Shown: positions 19,058-27,730, counted from the stretch's first letter. The stretch is DNA of 64,000 nt from Pandoraea terrigena (GCF_902459705.1 NZ_CABPRU010000002.1:558001-622000); one strand, 5' to 3'. Numbers and translations: made by a program. Notes: generated by a model not told the origin, from the sequence alone.

Positions 19058-19499
19058 GGCACGTCCCTCCCAGGCGTGATCTCTAAGACGACTCGGCGAT
19101 GGTCATCGGCGTGACCACCGTTTTCACGCATTGTTTCAGCGCGCGACGCGGCGCGCAAGCACGGAAATGTGGATTCTGCATATGCTTCGCACATCGAGAT
19201 TCACGTCCTACAAGATATCGAGGTGGGAAACGTCGGCCGGAGGGCCGTGACGATTGGCGGATGCGAAAACGACGCGGGCATTGCCTACGAAAAAACCGTC
19301 ATCGCTGCGGGAAATGCCACGATGCGACCGTGTCAAAAAGGCCACACGTATTGGTATAGATACTGATTCGCAGTCGTTTTTTCACGGTCGCATAATCGTT
19401 GGAGAACCTGCGCGTCATGCACCGGGGGGCGCATCGACGTGATGTCATGCAGGTTCTTTCCGCGGCGAAGACCGTGCATCAGACCCGAGAAGACGCAAT
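19058..19499. other. 442-base intergenic region with a long inverted repeat
   Basis: No gene supported. It is less GC-rich than the surrounding genes. An inverted repeat AGAACCTGC (19403-19411) and GCAGGTTCT (19449-19457) lies 42 bases before the small gene that follows, with the sub-repeat CGTCATGC / TGTCATGC inside. The hairpin could structure a leader transcript. Confidence 0.4.
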
Positions 19500-19643
19500 A
19501 TGAGCTACTACCATTCGAAAGACGAAGGCCGTGGGCGGGCCCTCAGCTTTACCCCGGCCTATCGCTGGCGCCGACGCGCCGTTGCGGTAACCTGTGCGGT
19601 CGTTGCCGCACTGGCTTACTACGCGGTGCATCATCCGAAGTAA
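19500..19643 (+). CDS. 47-residue predicted single-pass membrane peptide
   Basis: ATG 19500 to TAA 19643 encodes 47 residues. The start MSYYHSKDEGRGRALSF is polar and basic (RWRRR at about residues 23-27), followed by a hydrophobic helix of about 16 residues (AVAVTCAVVAALAYYAV) and a short HHPK tail, a topology with the C-terminus outside. Codon third positions are G/C-rich, typical of genes here, and GAGAAG lies upstream. It stands alone on the plus strand, between the outer-membrane gene and the kbl-tdh operon. No known family recognised; too short for standard gene callers. Confidence 0.6.
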   Translation: MSYYHSKDEGRGRALSFTPAYRWRRRAVAVTCAVVAALAYYAVHHPK

Positions 19644-19813
19644 GGTTCTCGGCAATCCCTGCGCGCCATGCAACAAGGCGCGTACGACTCGATATCGCAC
19701 GCGCCTCGCTCGACCTGTCTTGATTTTCCCGCCAGCCGACTGGCGCGTCACCAGTCCGCCCTCTCGCCTTTCGGCACCCTCATCGCCCCGTCACTGCCCC
19801 GTCACGTTTCCCA

Positions 19814-20779
19814 TCAAGCGGCGTGTCCCAAGACCGGCGCATGCCAGTCGAGCGGCACGTTGGCAAGCATGTCGTCGACCATCGCCTCCAGACCGAACGC
19901 CGGCTGCCAGGCCCAATCGTAGCGGGCATGGGTATCGTCAAGCGTATGCGGCCACGTTTCGGCGATCGCCTGGCGGAAGTCCGGCGCGTACGTCACGGTG
20001 AAGCCCGGCACGCGGCGCGCAATCGCCGCCGCCAGCGTGGCCGGGTCGAAGCTCACCCCGGCCACGTTATACGACGAGCGCACGCGCAGGCGCGAGGCGT
20101 CTGCATTCATCAGTTCCAGCGTAGCGCGTACCGCATCGGGCATGTGGATCATCGGCAATGTCGCGTCTTCCTTCAGGAAGCACGTGTATGTCTCGCCGCG
20201 CCGCGCCGCCTGGAATATCTCGATGGCGTAATCGGTCGTGCCGCCGCCCGGGGGCGTCTTGTAGCTGATGACGCCGGGATAGCGCAGGCTGCGCACGTCC
20301 ACGCCGAACTTCGTGAAGTAGTACTCGCACAGTCGCTCGCCTGCCTGCTTGCTGATGCCATACATCGTGGTCGGATCCATGATGGCGAGCTGCGGCGTTT
20401 CGACGGCCGGCGTATGCGGACCGAACGCGGCAATCGACGACGGCCAGAACACCCGCAGCCCCTGGCGTTCGCGCGCCAGTTCGAGCACGTTGAGCAGGCC
20501 GTTCATGTTGAGCGTCCAGGCCTGGAGCGGTCGCGTCTCGCCCGTCGCCGAGAGCAGCGCCGCCAGATGGAAAATCTGGGTGATGCCGAAGCGCTCGACC
20601 AAGGCGGCCAGTCGGGCGGCATCGAGTACGTCGAGCGTCTCGTAATGCACGGCGTGGCGCGACGGCCCCGGTGCGATATCCGTAGCGATGACATTCTCGT
20701 TGCCGTACTGCACAGCCAGGGCGTCGACGAGTTCGCTGCCGATCTGCCCGTTGGCGCCAATGATGAGGATGCGTTCCAT
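19814..20779 (-). CDS. tdh: L-threonine 3-dehydrogenase, short-chain type
   Basis: A 321-residue NAD-dependent enzyme oxidising threonine to 2-amino-3-ketobutyrate. It has the Rossmann motif IIGANGQIGSEL at residues 5-16, and the extended-SDR catalytic Tyr-X3-Lys in MYGISKQAGERL near residue 138; the epimerase-like C-terminus contains WQPAFGLEAMVDDML. This is the SDR-type enzyme known from Cupriavidus, not the zinc type of Escherichia coli. ATG 20779 has AAGG six bases upstream; a TTG six bases earlier gives MTM. It begins two bases after the kbl stop, so the product can pass directly to Kbl. Confidence 0.9.
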   Translation of the reverse strand: MERILIIGANGQIGSELVDALAVQYGNENVIATDIAPGPSRHAVHYETLDVLDAARLAALVERFGITQIFHLAALLSATGETRPLQAWTLNMNGLLNVLELARERQGLRVFWPSSIAAFGPHTPAVETPQLAIMDPTTMYGISKQAGERLCEYYFTKFGVDVRSLRYPGVISYKTPPGGGTTDYAIEIFQAARRGETYTCFLKEDATLPMIHMPDAVRATLELMNADASRLRVRSSYNVAGVSFDPATLAAAIARRVPGFTVTYAPDFRQAIAETWPHTLDDTHARYDWAWQPAFGLEAMVDDMLANVPLDWHAPVLGHAA

Positions 20780-20781
20780 AG

Positions 20782-21999
20782 TCAACCTTGCTTGAGGATG
20801 CCGAGTTCGTTGCCGGCCTGGGCGAATGCCGCCAGCGCACGCGTCAGGTGATCGCGCGTGTGCGCCGCCGAGAGTTGCACGCGCACTCGCGCCTGCCCCT
20901 GCGGCACCACCGGGTAGAAAAAGCCGGTGGCGATCACGCCCAGCTCATAGAGGCGCTGCGCGAAACGCTGCGCGAGCATGGCATCGAAGAGCATGACGGG
21001 CACGATCGGGTGCGTGCCCGGCTTGATCGTGAAGCCCAGCGCCGCCACTTCCCGACGGAAGAACGCGGTGTTCTCATGCAATTGCTCGCGTCGCGCCGAC
21101 GAATGTTCGAGTTCGTCGAACACGGCGAGGGACGTGCCGACGATGGCCGGCGCCAGGCTGTTCGAAAACAGGTACGGGCGCGAGCGCTGGCGCAGCGTCT
21201 CGATCACCTCGCGGCGCCCCGCCGTGAAGCCACCCATCGCGCCGCCGAGCGCCTTGCCCAGCGTGCCGGTGATGATGTCGATCTTGCCGAGCACACCGTG
21301 ATGCTCATGCGTGCCGCGCCCCGTCGGCCCCATGAAGCCGGTCGCATGGCACTCGTCGATCATGATGAGCGCGCCGTATTGCTCGGCCAGCGCCACGATG
21401 CGGTCGAGCTGGGCAATCGTGCCGTCCATCGAAAATACGCCGTCGGTGACGATGATGCGATGCCGCGCCCCCGCCGCCGCCTGCAACTGGCGCTCGAGGT
21501 CTTCCATGTCGTTGTGCGCATAGCGCAGACGTTGCGCCTTGCAAAGACGCACGCCATCGATGATCGAGGCGTGGTTGAGAGCGTCGGAGATGATGGCGTC
21601 CTGCTCGTCGAACAGCGGTTCGAAGACGCCGCCATTCGCGTCGAACGCGGCGGCGTACAGGATGGCGTCTTCCGTGCCAAGGTACGCGGCGATACGGGCT
21701 TCAAGCGCCTTGTGCGGACCTTGCGTGCCGCAGATGAAGCGCACCGACGACAAGCCGAAGCCGAAGTCTTCCAGCGCTTGCTGCGCCGCCTTGACGAGCG
21801 TTTCGCTGCCCGAGAGCCCCAGGTAGTTGTTGGCGCACAGGTTGATACGCGTCTGACCGTCGTCACACATGACCTCCGGCCCCTGCCGCGACATGAGCAC
21901 GCGCTCCTGCTTGAAGAGGCCCTGGCTGCGCGTGTCATCGAGTCGTTCGGTCAGTTGGCGGTAGAAGCCCTCGCGGGCCTCCGGGGTATGTGCGGTCAT
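20782..21999 (-). CDS. kbl: 2-amino-3-ketobutyrate coenzyme A ligase (glycine C-acetyltransferase)
   Basis: A 405-residue PLP enzyme of the alpha-oxoamine synthase family that cleaves 2-amino-3-ketobutyrate with CoA to glycine and acetyl-CoA. Motifs include NNYLGLSG, the SMDGTIAQLD region, DECHATGFMG, and the lysine that binds PLP in TGTLGKALGGAMGG (near residue 245). ATG 21999 is preferred, with AGAGGAGAGGC upstream, over a longer frame to 22137. It is first in the kbl-tdh operon. Upstream, two tandem palindromes (22158-22196) lie between it and a divergent XRE regulator, likely its operator region. Confidence 0.95.
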   Translation of the reverse strand: MTAHTPEAREGFYRQLTERLDDTRSQGLFKQERVLMSRQGPEVMCDDGQTRINLCANNYLGLSGSETLVKAAQQALEDFGFGLSSVRFICGTQGPHKALEARIAAYLGTEDAILYAAAFDANGGVFEPLFDEQDAIISDALNHASIIDGVRLCKAQRLRYAHNDMEDLERQLQAAAGARHRIIVTDGVFSMDGTIAQLDRIVALAEQYGALIMIDECHATGFMGPTGRGTHEHHGVLGKIDIITGTLGKALGGAMGGFTAGRREVIETLRQRSRPYLFSNSLAPAIVGTSLAVFDELEHSSARREQLHENTAFFRREVAALGFTIKPGTHPIVPVMLFDAMLAQRFAQRLYELGVIATGFFYPVVPQGQARVRVQLSAAHTRDHLTRALAAFAQAGNELGILKQG

Positions 22000-22157
22000 C
22001 GTGCGCCTCTCCTCTGGGCAGCCGGTGGCGCCGTTGTACGGCGTCACCGGGGAAATCTGGCGGCATCGGTGGATGCCGACCGGAGCGAAAGCCGGGCAGG
22101 CATCGAGCGCTCGCTCTGCTACCATGCAGCCATTCACCTTATCGAAAACTATACCTT

Positions 22158-22178
22158 ATATTGAACTAATTTCAATAT
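22158..22178. promoter_or_regulatory. palindromic operator 1 between kbl and the XRE regulator
   Basis: ATATTGAA-CTAAT-TTCAATAT is a perfect inverted repeat (8-5-8) in an AT-rich island of otherwise GC-rich DNA, 31 bases before the XRE gene and 159 bases before kbl. It partly overlaps a second related palindrome. Confidence 0.75.
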
Positions 22179-22196
22179 ATTGGAAAATTCTAATAT
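22177..22196. promoter_or_regulatory. palindromic operator 2 between kbl and the XRE regulator
   Basis: ATATTGGAAAATTCTAATAT is a near-perfect 20-base palindrome sharing the ATATTGRAA half-site with the adjacent element. It ends 12 bases before the XRE start codon. Binding here would block the regulator's own gene and could also affect the kbl-tdh promoter. Confidence 0.7.
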
Positions 22197-22208
22197 CGCG
22201 GAACACAT

Positions 22209-22799
22209 ATGGCAAGAACTCCCGCAGTCTCTGCGGCCTCACCGATCGCCCCGCCGCCGGTCGGCGACATGATTCAGCAACTGCGCAAGGAGCGCGGCAT
22301 GACGCTGGAGACGCTCTCGCGCGCGTCCGGCGTCTCCAAGTCGATGCTCTCGCAGATCGAGCGCGACAAGGCCAATCCGACCATTGCCGTGGCGTGGCGG
22401 CTGGCCAATGCGTTGGGGGTGCGCCTCGACCAGCTACTGGGCGCCCCTGCGGGCGACCCCGAACCGGTACGGGTGATCGGCAAGCATGAAATCCCGACAC
22501 TGGCCGGTGCGGAGCACGCGTATCAGTTGAAGATCCTTGGGCCGATGGAACTGGCGGGCAAATACGAGTGGTATGAATTGACGTTGCAACCCGGCGCCGC
22601 ACTCGTCTCCGAGCCGCACGATCCGGGCACGCGCGAACACTTCACGGTGTTAGACGGCCAGGTCGACGTCGAAGTCGAACACTTTGCGCGACGCGCCAAG
22701 CCGGGCGAGACCGCGCGCTACCCGGCCGACCGTGCTCACGCGATCCGCAATGTCGGCAAGTCCGTTGCGCGCGGCCTGCTCGTGGTGATCCACGGATAG
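22209..22799 (+). CDS. XRE-family regulator with cupin domain
   Basis: A 196-residue two-domain regulator. The N-terminal helix-turn-helix covers about residues 20-78 (GDMIQQLRKERGMTLETLSRASGVSKSMLSQIERDKANPTI), and a C-terminal cupin_2 barrel covers about residues 110-196, with PHDPGTREHFTVLDGQVDVEV. Such proteins (PuuR/HipB-like) often sense small amines or amino acids through the cupin. It diverges from kbl-tdh, so control of threonine breakdown is the simplest idea. GGAAC precedes the ATG. Ligand is unproven. Confidence 0.85.
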   Translation: MARTPAVSAASPIAPPPVGDMIQQLRKERGMTLETLSRASGVSKSMLSQIERDKANPTIAVAWRLANALGVRLDQLLGAPAGDPEPVRVIGKHEIPTLAGAEHAYQLKILGPMELAGKYEWYELTLQPGAALVSEPHDPGTREHFTVLDGQVDVEVEHFARRAKPGETARYPADRAHAIRNVGKSVARGLLVVIHG

Positions 22800-22861
22800 A
22801 CGACGGTCTCACGTGCAAAACGGCGCATGTGGGGCAAACCGCGGCAGTGGCTCGAACGCGT

Positions 22862-23629
22862 TCAGGTAACCGCCAGCGCGCCCGCCATCCCGGCGTCGAT
22901 GATCTGACGCGCCACCGTCGGCAAAATGCGCAACGGCGGCGATCCGGCTCCGAAAGTCTGGCTGGCCGCGTAGCCCCCTTCAAGAATCAGCGATAGCGCG
23001 TCGACCAAGGGCGCGGGTTCGCGCAACCCGGCAGCCGTGGCGAGTGCCGTGAAACGCCGTACCACTTCCGCCTTGTAATGGATCACCGATATGCGCGCGG
23101 GATGCGCCGGATCGGGGAATTCGGCCGCCACGTTCACGAACGGGCACCCGCGATAGCCCGGTCGACTCGCCCGCTCGGAGAGGTCCACGAAGATTTGCAG
23201 CATTTGCGCGCGTGGCTCACCAGGCCGCTTCGCAATGCTCTCGTCGATGCGCGCCAGACTCGCCGTCTGCATGTGGTCGAGATACGCCAGGATCAGCTCA
23301 TCCTTCGACGCAAACTGACGATAGAGACACATCTTGCTGACACCGGCGCGTTTGACAACGGCGTCCACGCCCACGGCGCGCACCCCTTCGGTATGGAAGA
23401 GCTCCACGGCCGCATTGAGCAGATACTGCTGCGCGACGGACGCTGGCGTCACGTGCCGCTCGGTCTTGCCCGCGCCGGACGCCGCTCGCCGACGGCGCGC
23501 GGGGGCACGAGCCACGTCACGCTCGGCGCCCTTCATGCCCTTCACGGCAGCGACCGTCCCTTCCCCCGCTTTCGCCGGGTCCGGCTTGTCCGACACCTCG
23601 GACATGGCAGGCGTTGTCGATTTGGCCAT
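22862..23629 (-). CDS. TetR-family regulator
   Basis: A 255-residue repressor. A basic, Ala/Pro-rich N-terminal tail of about 65 residues precedes the helix-turn-helix (AAVELFHTEGVRAVGVDAVVKRAGVSKMCLYRQFASKDELILAYL). The ligand domain shows RPGYRGCPFVNVAAEF, a Cys-containing motif frequent among TetR proteins that respond to electrophiles. Start 23629 has GGGGGAG upstream; several other ATGs upstream are less likely. It diverges from an MFS gene whose promoter contains a palindrome, followed by an ene-reductase, an arrangement recalling the NemR-NemA regulon. Confidence 0.8.
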   Translation of the reverse strand: MAKSTTPAMSEVSDKPDPAKAGEGTVAAVKGMKGAERDVARAPARRRRAASGAGKTERHVTPASVAQQYLLNAAVELFHTEGVRAVGVDAVVKRAGVSKMCLYRQFASKDELILAYLDHMQTASLARIDESIAKRPGEPRAQMLQIFVDLSERASRPGYRGCPFVNVAAEFPDPAHPARISVIHYKAEVVRRFTALATAAGLREPAPLVDALSLILEGGYAASQTFGAGSPPLRILPTVARQIIDAGMAGALAVT

Positions 23630-23697
23630 GATGTGGCGCTCCCCCAAAGCGGTGACTCGCGACATCCGGGACGCGCCCGCATGTCGCAAACGAATAC

Positions 23698-23726
23698 TTG
23701 ACATGTTACCGAGCGGTTCATAACAT
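23698..23726 (+). promoter_or_regulatory. MFS promoter with an embedded palindrome (probable TetR operator)
   Basis: TTGACA (23698-23703) and TAACAT (23721-23726) are 17 bases apart. The palindrome ACCG-AG-CGGT (23708-23717) sits in the middle of the spacer, where a repressor would block RNA polymerase. TetR proteins commonly bind such ACCGnnCGGT-like sites. Confidence 0.65.
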
Positions 23727-23840
23727 TGCAACCTGATGTTACCGATCTGTCACAATTTCACGATACAGCAAGGACAGCACGGTTTCCGCAAACGTTCCCG
23801 GGTCGGCAGACGAGACCGATCCCCCGCAAGGATTTCCGCC

Positions 23841-25127
23841 ATGAAGGCAGCCATCGCAAGGCGCATCAACGGTCATTTCCACTACGGCTGGATCGTGGTC
23901 GGTGTGATTTTCCTGGTCCTGCTCGCCTCGGCGGGCATTCGCGCGACGCCCAGCGTGATGATGGTGCCGCTCGAACACGACTTCGGCTGGAGCCGCGCCA
24001 CGATCTCACTGGCCATTTCGGTGAACCTCGCGCTGTACGGCCTCACCGGCCCGTTCGCGGCTGCCGCGATGCAGCGCTTCGGCATCCGCCCGACGGTCAT
24101 GGTGGCATTGGTGCTGCTCGCTTCGGGCACGGCGCTTTCGTCGCTGATGACCGCTCCCTGGCAGATGGTGCTGATCTGGGGGGTAATGGTCGGCGGCGGC
24201 ACGGGCGTGGCGGCCATCACCCTGGCCGCTACCGTGGCGAACCGCTGGTTCCACTCGCATCGCGGACTGGCAATGGGCATCCTGACGGCCAGTTCGGCCA
24301 CGGGTCAGATGGTCTTCCTGCCGATGATGGCCGCGATCATCGAGCGTCACGGCTGGCGACCGGTGGTACTGATCGTGGGAATCGTCGCTGCGGTGGTGCT
24401 GCCGCTCGTGGCACTCCTCGTGCCGGAGCGCCCGGGCTCGGTCGGTCTGCGTCCCGTCGGGGCGCCAGAAGATGCGCCGGATATCCCCCTCGCGCAAGGC
24501 AATCCCCTGACCCACGCGTTGTCGGTACTGCGCATGGCAGCTGGCAAGCGCGACTTCTGGCTGTTGTTCTTCAGTTTCTTCATCTGCGGCGCGAGCACCA
24601 ACGGCTACATCGGCACGCACTTCATCGCCATGTGCAGCGATTACGGTCTCTCCGAAGTCAAGGGAGCGGGCATTCTCGCGGCGATGGGTCTGCTTGATCT
24701 CGTGGGCACCACCCTCTCGGGCTGGCTCTCGGATCGCTACAACAGCCGCGTGCTGCTGTTCTGGTATTACGGATTGCGCGGCCTGTCGCTGATGTACCTG
24801 CCGTACGCGTTCGGCTTTGACTTCTTCGGCCTGCCACTGTTTGCGCTGTTCTACGGCCTGGACTGGATCGCGACCGTGCCACCCACCGTGCGCCTGACGA
24901 CCGATGTATTCGGCAAGACGATGGCCCCGATCGTGTTCGGCTGGATCGTCGCGGGGCACCAGCTCGGTGCGGCGACCGCTGCCCTGGTCGCCGGCTCGCT
25001 GCGTGCCACGCTCGGCAACTACACGATGGCGTCGATGCTCTCGGGCGGCGTGTGCATCATCGGCGCGTTCATGGTGCTGCGCATTGCCAGGCGCGCACCG
25101 CATCAGCCCGTTCCGGCCAGCGCGTAA
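23841..25127 (+). CDS. MFS transporter, probably exporter of the OFA/monocarboxylate-like branch
   Basis: A 428-residue twelve-helix transporter. It starts MKAAIARRINGHFHYGWIVVGVIFLVLLASAG; the N-terminal half carries ATPSVMMVPLEHDFGWSRATISLAISVNLALYGLTGPF, a pattern of the oxalate/formate antiporter and monocarboxylate-type MFS branch. The GWLSDRYNSR loop marks the second half. ATG 23841 has AAGGATT upstream. It is divergent from the TetR gene, so likely repressed by it, and is followed 208 bases downstream by an ene-reductase. The substrate is unknown; extrusion of an electrophile or organic acid would fit the setting. Confidence 0.85.
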   Translation: MKAAIARRINGHFHYGWIVVGVIFLVLLASAGIRATPSVMMVPLEHDFGWSRATISLAISVNLALYGLTGPFAAAAMQRFGIRPTVMVALVLLASGTALSSLMTAPWQMVLIWGVMVGGGTGVAAITLAATVANRWFHSHRGLAMGILTASSATGQMVFLPMMAAIIERHGWRPVVLIVGIVAAVVLPLVALLVPERPGSVGLRPVGAPEDAPDIPLAQGNPLTHALSVLRMAAGKRDFWLLFFSFFICGASTNGYIGTHFIAMCSDYGLSEVKGAGILAAMGLLDLVGTTLSGWLSDRYNSRVLLFWYYGLRGLSLMYLPYAFGFDFFGLPLFALFYGLDWIATVPPTVRLTTDVFGKTMAPIVFGWIVAGHQLGAATAALVAGSLRATLGNYTMASMLSGGVCIIGAFMVLRIARRAPHQPVPASA

Positions 25128-25278
25128 TGCCGTCATCGGCTCGCCGTGACGCTTCGCAGTGGCGCAGGCAACGCCACGCGTTATCAGGCGCCCCCGAGCG
25201 CCGCCCTGCGTCAGGGCGAGCTATCACGTCGACAGGCATTGCCATGGGTGACACCGGCAAGACCGCTGGAATTGCCGT

Positions 25279-25292
25279 AACCTGTGCAGGTT
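25279..25292. promoter_or_regulatory. palindrome upstream of the ene-reductase
   Basis: AACCTG-TG-CAGGTT is a perfect inverted repeat 43 bases before the ene-reductase ATG, in the 208-base gap that must carry any separate promoter. It differs from the palindrome in the MFS promoter. Confidence 0.45.
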
Positions 25293-25335
25293 TTGTGCAA
25301 GACAGCATCCCCCCATTTTCACAGGACCCTCAGCA

Positions 25336-26460
25336 ATGACGGACTCGCAACACACCCAACTCACCGCGCTCGACACGGATCTCTTCTCGCCGTACCGACT
25401 CGGCCCGCTCGAACTTCGCAACCGCATCGTAATGGCGCCGCTCACGCGCAGCCGCGCCGGTGCCGGCGACGTGCCGGGCCCCATGAACGCCGAGTACTAT
25501 GTGCAACGCGCTTCGGCCGGCCTCATCATCAGCGAAGCGACCAACATCTCGCAGCAAGGCAAGGGTTACGCCTTTACGCCGGGCATCTACACCGAAGCGC
25601 AGATCGCTGGCTGGAAAGGCGTCACGGACGCCCTCCACGCCAAGGGCGGCAAGATCTTCTGCCAGCTCTGGCACGTTGGCCGCATTTCGCACACGTCGCT
25701 GCAACCGGACGGTGCGCTGCCGGTCGCGCCATCGGCGATTCAACCGGCGGGCAAGGCCTTTACTGAACATGGCTTCGAGCCGCACCCGACGCCGCGCGCG
25801 CTGGAGACCTCCGAGATTCCGGGCATCATCGAACAGTATCGTCATGCCGCCGAGTGCGCGAAGCGTGCCGGTTTCGACGGCGTGGAAATCCATGCGGCGA
25901 ACGGCTATCTGCTCGATCAGTTCATGCGCGACAAGACGAACCATCGCACCGATCAGTACGGTGGCAGTATCGAGAATCGCGTGCGTCTGACGCTGGAAGT
26001 CACGCAGGCCGTCGTCGATGTGTGGGGCGCCGATCGCGTCGGCATTCGCCTCTCGCCGATCAGCCCGGCGAACGATTGCGGCGACAGCCATCCGGAGCCC
26101 GTGTTCACGTACGCCGTCGAACAGCTCAACCGTTTCGGCCTCGTCTACCTGCATGTCGTCGAGGGCGCGACGGGCGGCCCGCGTGAAGTCGAGAACGGCT
26201 TCGACCTGCAGACGCTTCGTCGGCGTTTCAACGGCGCGTTCATGGCCAACAACGGTTACGACCTCGCGCTGGCGATTCAGGCACGCAAGGAAAACCGGGC
26301 GGACCTGATTGCGTTCGGCAAGCCGTTCATCGCCAACCCGGATCTGGTGGAACGCCTCCAGCGCGGCGGCCCGTTCAATGAACTGGATCGCGCCACGCTT
26401 TACGGCGGCGACGCGCGCGGCTATCTCGACTATCCAGCGCTTGACGAATCGGCAGTCTGA
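25336..26460 (+). CDS. Old Yellow Enzyme family alkene reductase
   Basis: A 374-residue FMN-dependent NAD(P)H ene-reductase, closely like NemA, reducing activated alkenes such as N-ethylmaleimide and nitro-esters. The TIM-barrel starts with the N-terminal FMN motif LFSPYRLGPLELRNRIVMAPLTRSRA, followed by QLWHVGRISHTSL. The substrate pair is His/Asn in EIHAANGYLLDQF near residue 188, followed by NHRTDQYGGSIENR, and the C-terminal FMN phosphate site includes AFGKPFIANPDLV. ATG 25336 has AGGACC upstream. Its neighbours, a TetR gene and MFS transporter, suggest electrophile response. Confidence 0.93.
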   Translation: MTDSQHTQLTALDTDLFSPYRLGPLELRNRIVMAPLTRSRAGAGDVPGPMNAEYYVQRASAGLIISEATNISQQGKGYAFTPGIYTEAQIAGWKGVTDALHAKGGKIFCQLWHVGRISHTSLQPDGALPVAPSAIQPAGKAFTEHGFEPHPTPRALETSEIPGIIEQYRHAAECAKRAGFDGVEIHAANGYLLDQFMRDKTNHRTDQYGGSIENRVRLTLEVTQAVVDVWGADRVGIRLSPISPANDCGDSHPEPVFTYAVEQLNRFGLVYLHVVEGATGGPREVENGFDLQTLRRRFNGAFMANNGYDLALAIQARKENRADLIAFGKPFIANPDLVERLQRGGPFNELDRATLYGGDARGYLDYPALDESAV

Positions 26461-26491
26461 CGCGCCCACACACCATCGCGTCACCGGGCGG

Positions 26492-27730
26492 TTACGCCGC
26501 CCGCTGCCCCTGCCAGCGCACGAGATCGGCACCCGCCGGATTCTGGTACATGCGCAACCCGAACTCCGGCAGGATGGCGAGCAGATGATCGAAGACATCG
26601 CCCTGCACGCGTTCGTATTCGGCCCACACTGTCGTGTTGGTGAAGCAATACAGCTCGACCGGGATGCCCGTGGCCGACGGCTCGAGCGAGCGCACCATGC
26701 AGGTCATGCCCTCGTGAATGTTCGGATGCGCCTTCAGGTACGCCAGCGCATACGCGCGAAAGGTGCCGATGTTCGTCAGGCGCCGCGTGTTGGCCGGCAC
26801 ACCCGCCGCAATACCCAGCGCCGCATTCGCATCTGCCAGCGAACGTTGCTTATCCTTCAAATACGACCCGAGCAGATGCAGCTTCGACAGGCGCGCCACC
26901 TCCGCCTCGTCGAGGAAGCCGACGCTGCCCGCATCGACGCTCAGCGTGCGCTTGATGCGACGCCCGCCCGACTGCTGCATGCCGCGCCAGTTGCGGAAAC
27001 TCTCGGCAATCAGCCGCCAGGTCGGGATGGTGGTGATCGTCTTGTCCCAGTTCTGCACCTTCACGGTGTGCAGGGCGATGTCGACCACGTCGCCATCGGC
27101 GCCCACCTGCGGCATCTCGATCCAGTCGCCCACGCGCAGCATGTCGTTCGACGTGAGCTGAACGCTGGCGACGAACGACATGATCGTGTCCTTGAACACC
27201 AACAACAGCACCGCCGACATCGCCCCCAGGCCGGAGAGCAGGAGCCACGGCGAGCGGTCGATGATCGTCGCCACGATGGCGATCGCCGCGACGACGTACA
27301 GCGCGATCTTGCCTAACTGCACGTACCCCTTGATCGAGCGCGTGCGTGCATGTTCGGAGAGTGCGTAGACGGTTTGCGCGGCATCGAGAATGCCGGCGAT
27401 GGCCAGCGTGGCGTAGAGCAGCGTCATCGCGAGTGCGACGTTGCCGACGATCATGAGGGCTTTCGGCGGCAAATCCGGTACCCACGCGATGCCGAACTGA
27501 ATCACGAGATACGGCAAGATGCGCGCCACGCGATGAAAGACGCGATGCGCGAGCAACGCGTCGTCCCATCGATTCGCCGTGCGCTGCACGACGATGCGCA
27601 CCACGCGAACGATCAGGTACTGCGCCACCGCCTGCGCCAGCAGCGCCACCGCGAGCAGTATCGCCAACGCCCCGGCCAGCCGCGCCCACGGTGCGTTATC
27701 GAGCCACGCCATCATTGCTTCCCACGTCAT
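26492..27730 (-). CDS. MscS-family mechanosensitive channel (YbdG-like)
   Basis: A 412-residue inner-membrane protein with five or so helices followed by the MscS domain. The pore helix and beta domain are seen as LLSGLGAMSAVLLLVFKDTIMSFVASVQLTSNDMLRVGDWIEMP, followed by GADGDVVDIALHTVKVQNWDKTITTIPTW, the pattern of the YbdG/YbiO long-type subfamily. The start at 27730 has AAGGAG seven bases upstream; the frame is open beyond it. Such channels release osmolytes after hypo-osmotic shock. Immediately upstream lies an osmoprotectant uptake operon on the same strand, separated by a terminator; the two loci together address osmotic balance. Confidence 0.88.
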   Translation of the reverse strand: MTWEAMMAWLDNAPWARLAGALAILLAVALLAQAVAQYLIVRVVRIVVQRTANRWDDALLAHRVFHRVARILPYLVIQFGIAWVPDLPPKALMIVGNVALAMTLLYATLAIAGILDAAQTVYALSEHARTRSIKGYVQLGKIALYVVAAIAIVATIIDRSPWLLLSGLGAMSAVLLLVFKDTIMSFVASVQLTSNDMLRVGDWIEMPQVGADGDVVDIALHTVKVQNWDKTITTIPTWRLIAESFRNWRGMQQSGGRRIKRTLSVDAGSVGFLDEAEVARLSKLHLLGSYLKDKQRSLADANAALGIAAGVPANTRRLTNIGTFRAYALAYLKAHPNIHEGMTCMVRSLEPSATGIPVELYCFTNTTVWAEYERVQGDVFDHLLAILPEFGLRMYQNPAGADLVRWQGQRAA

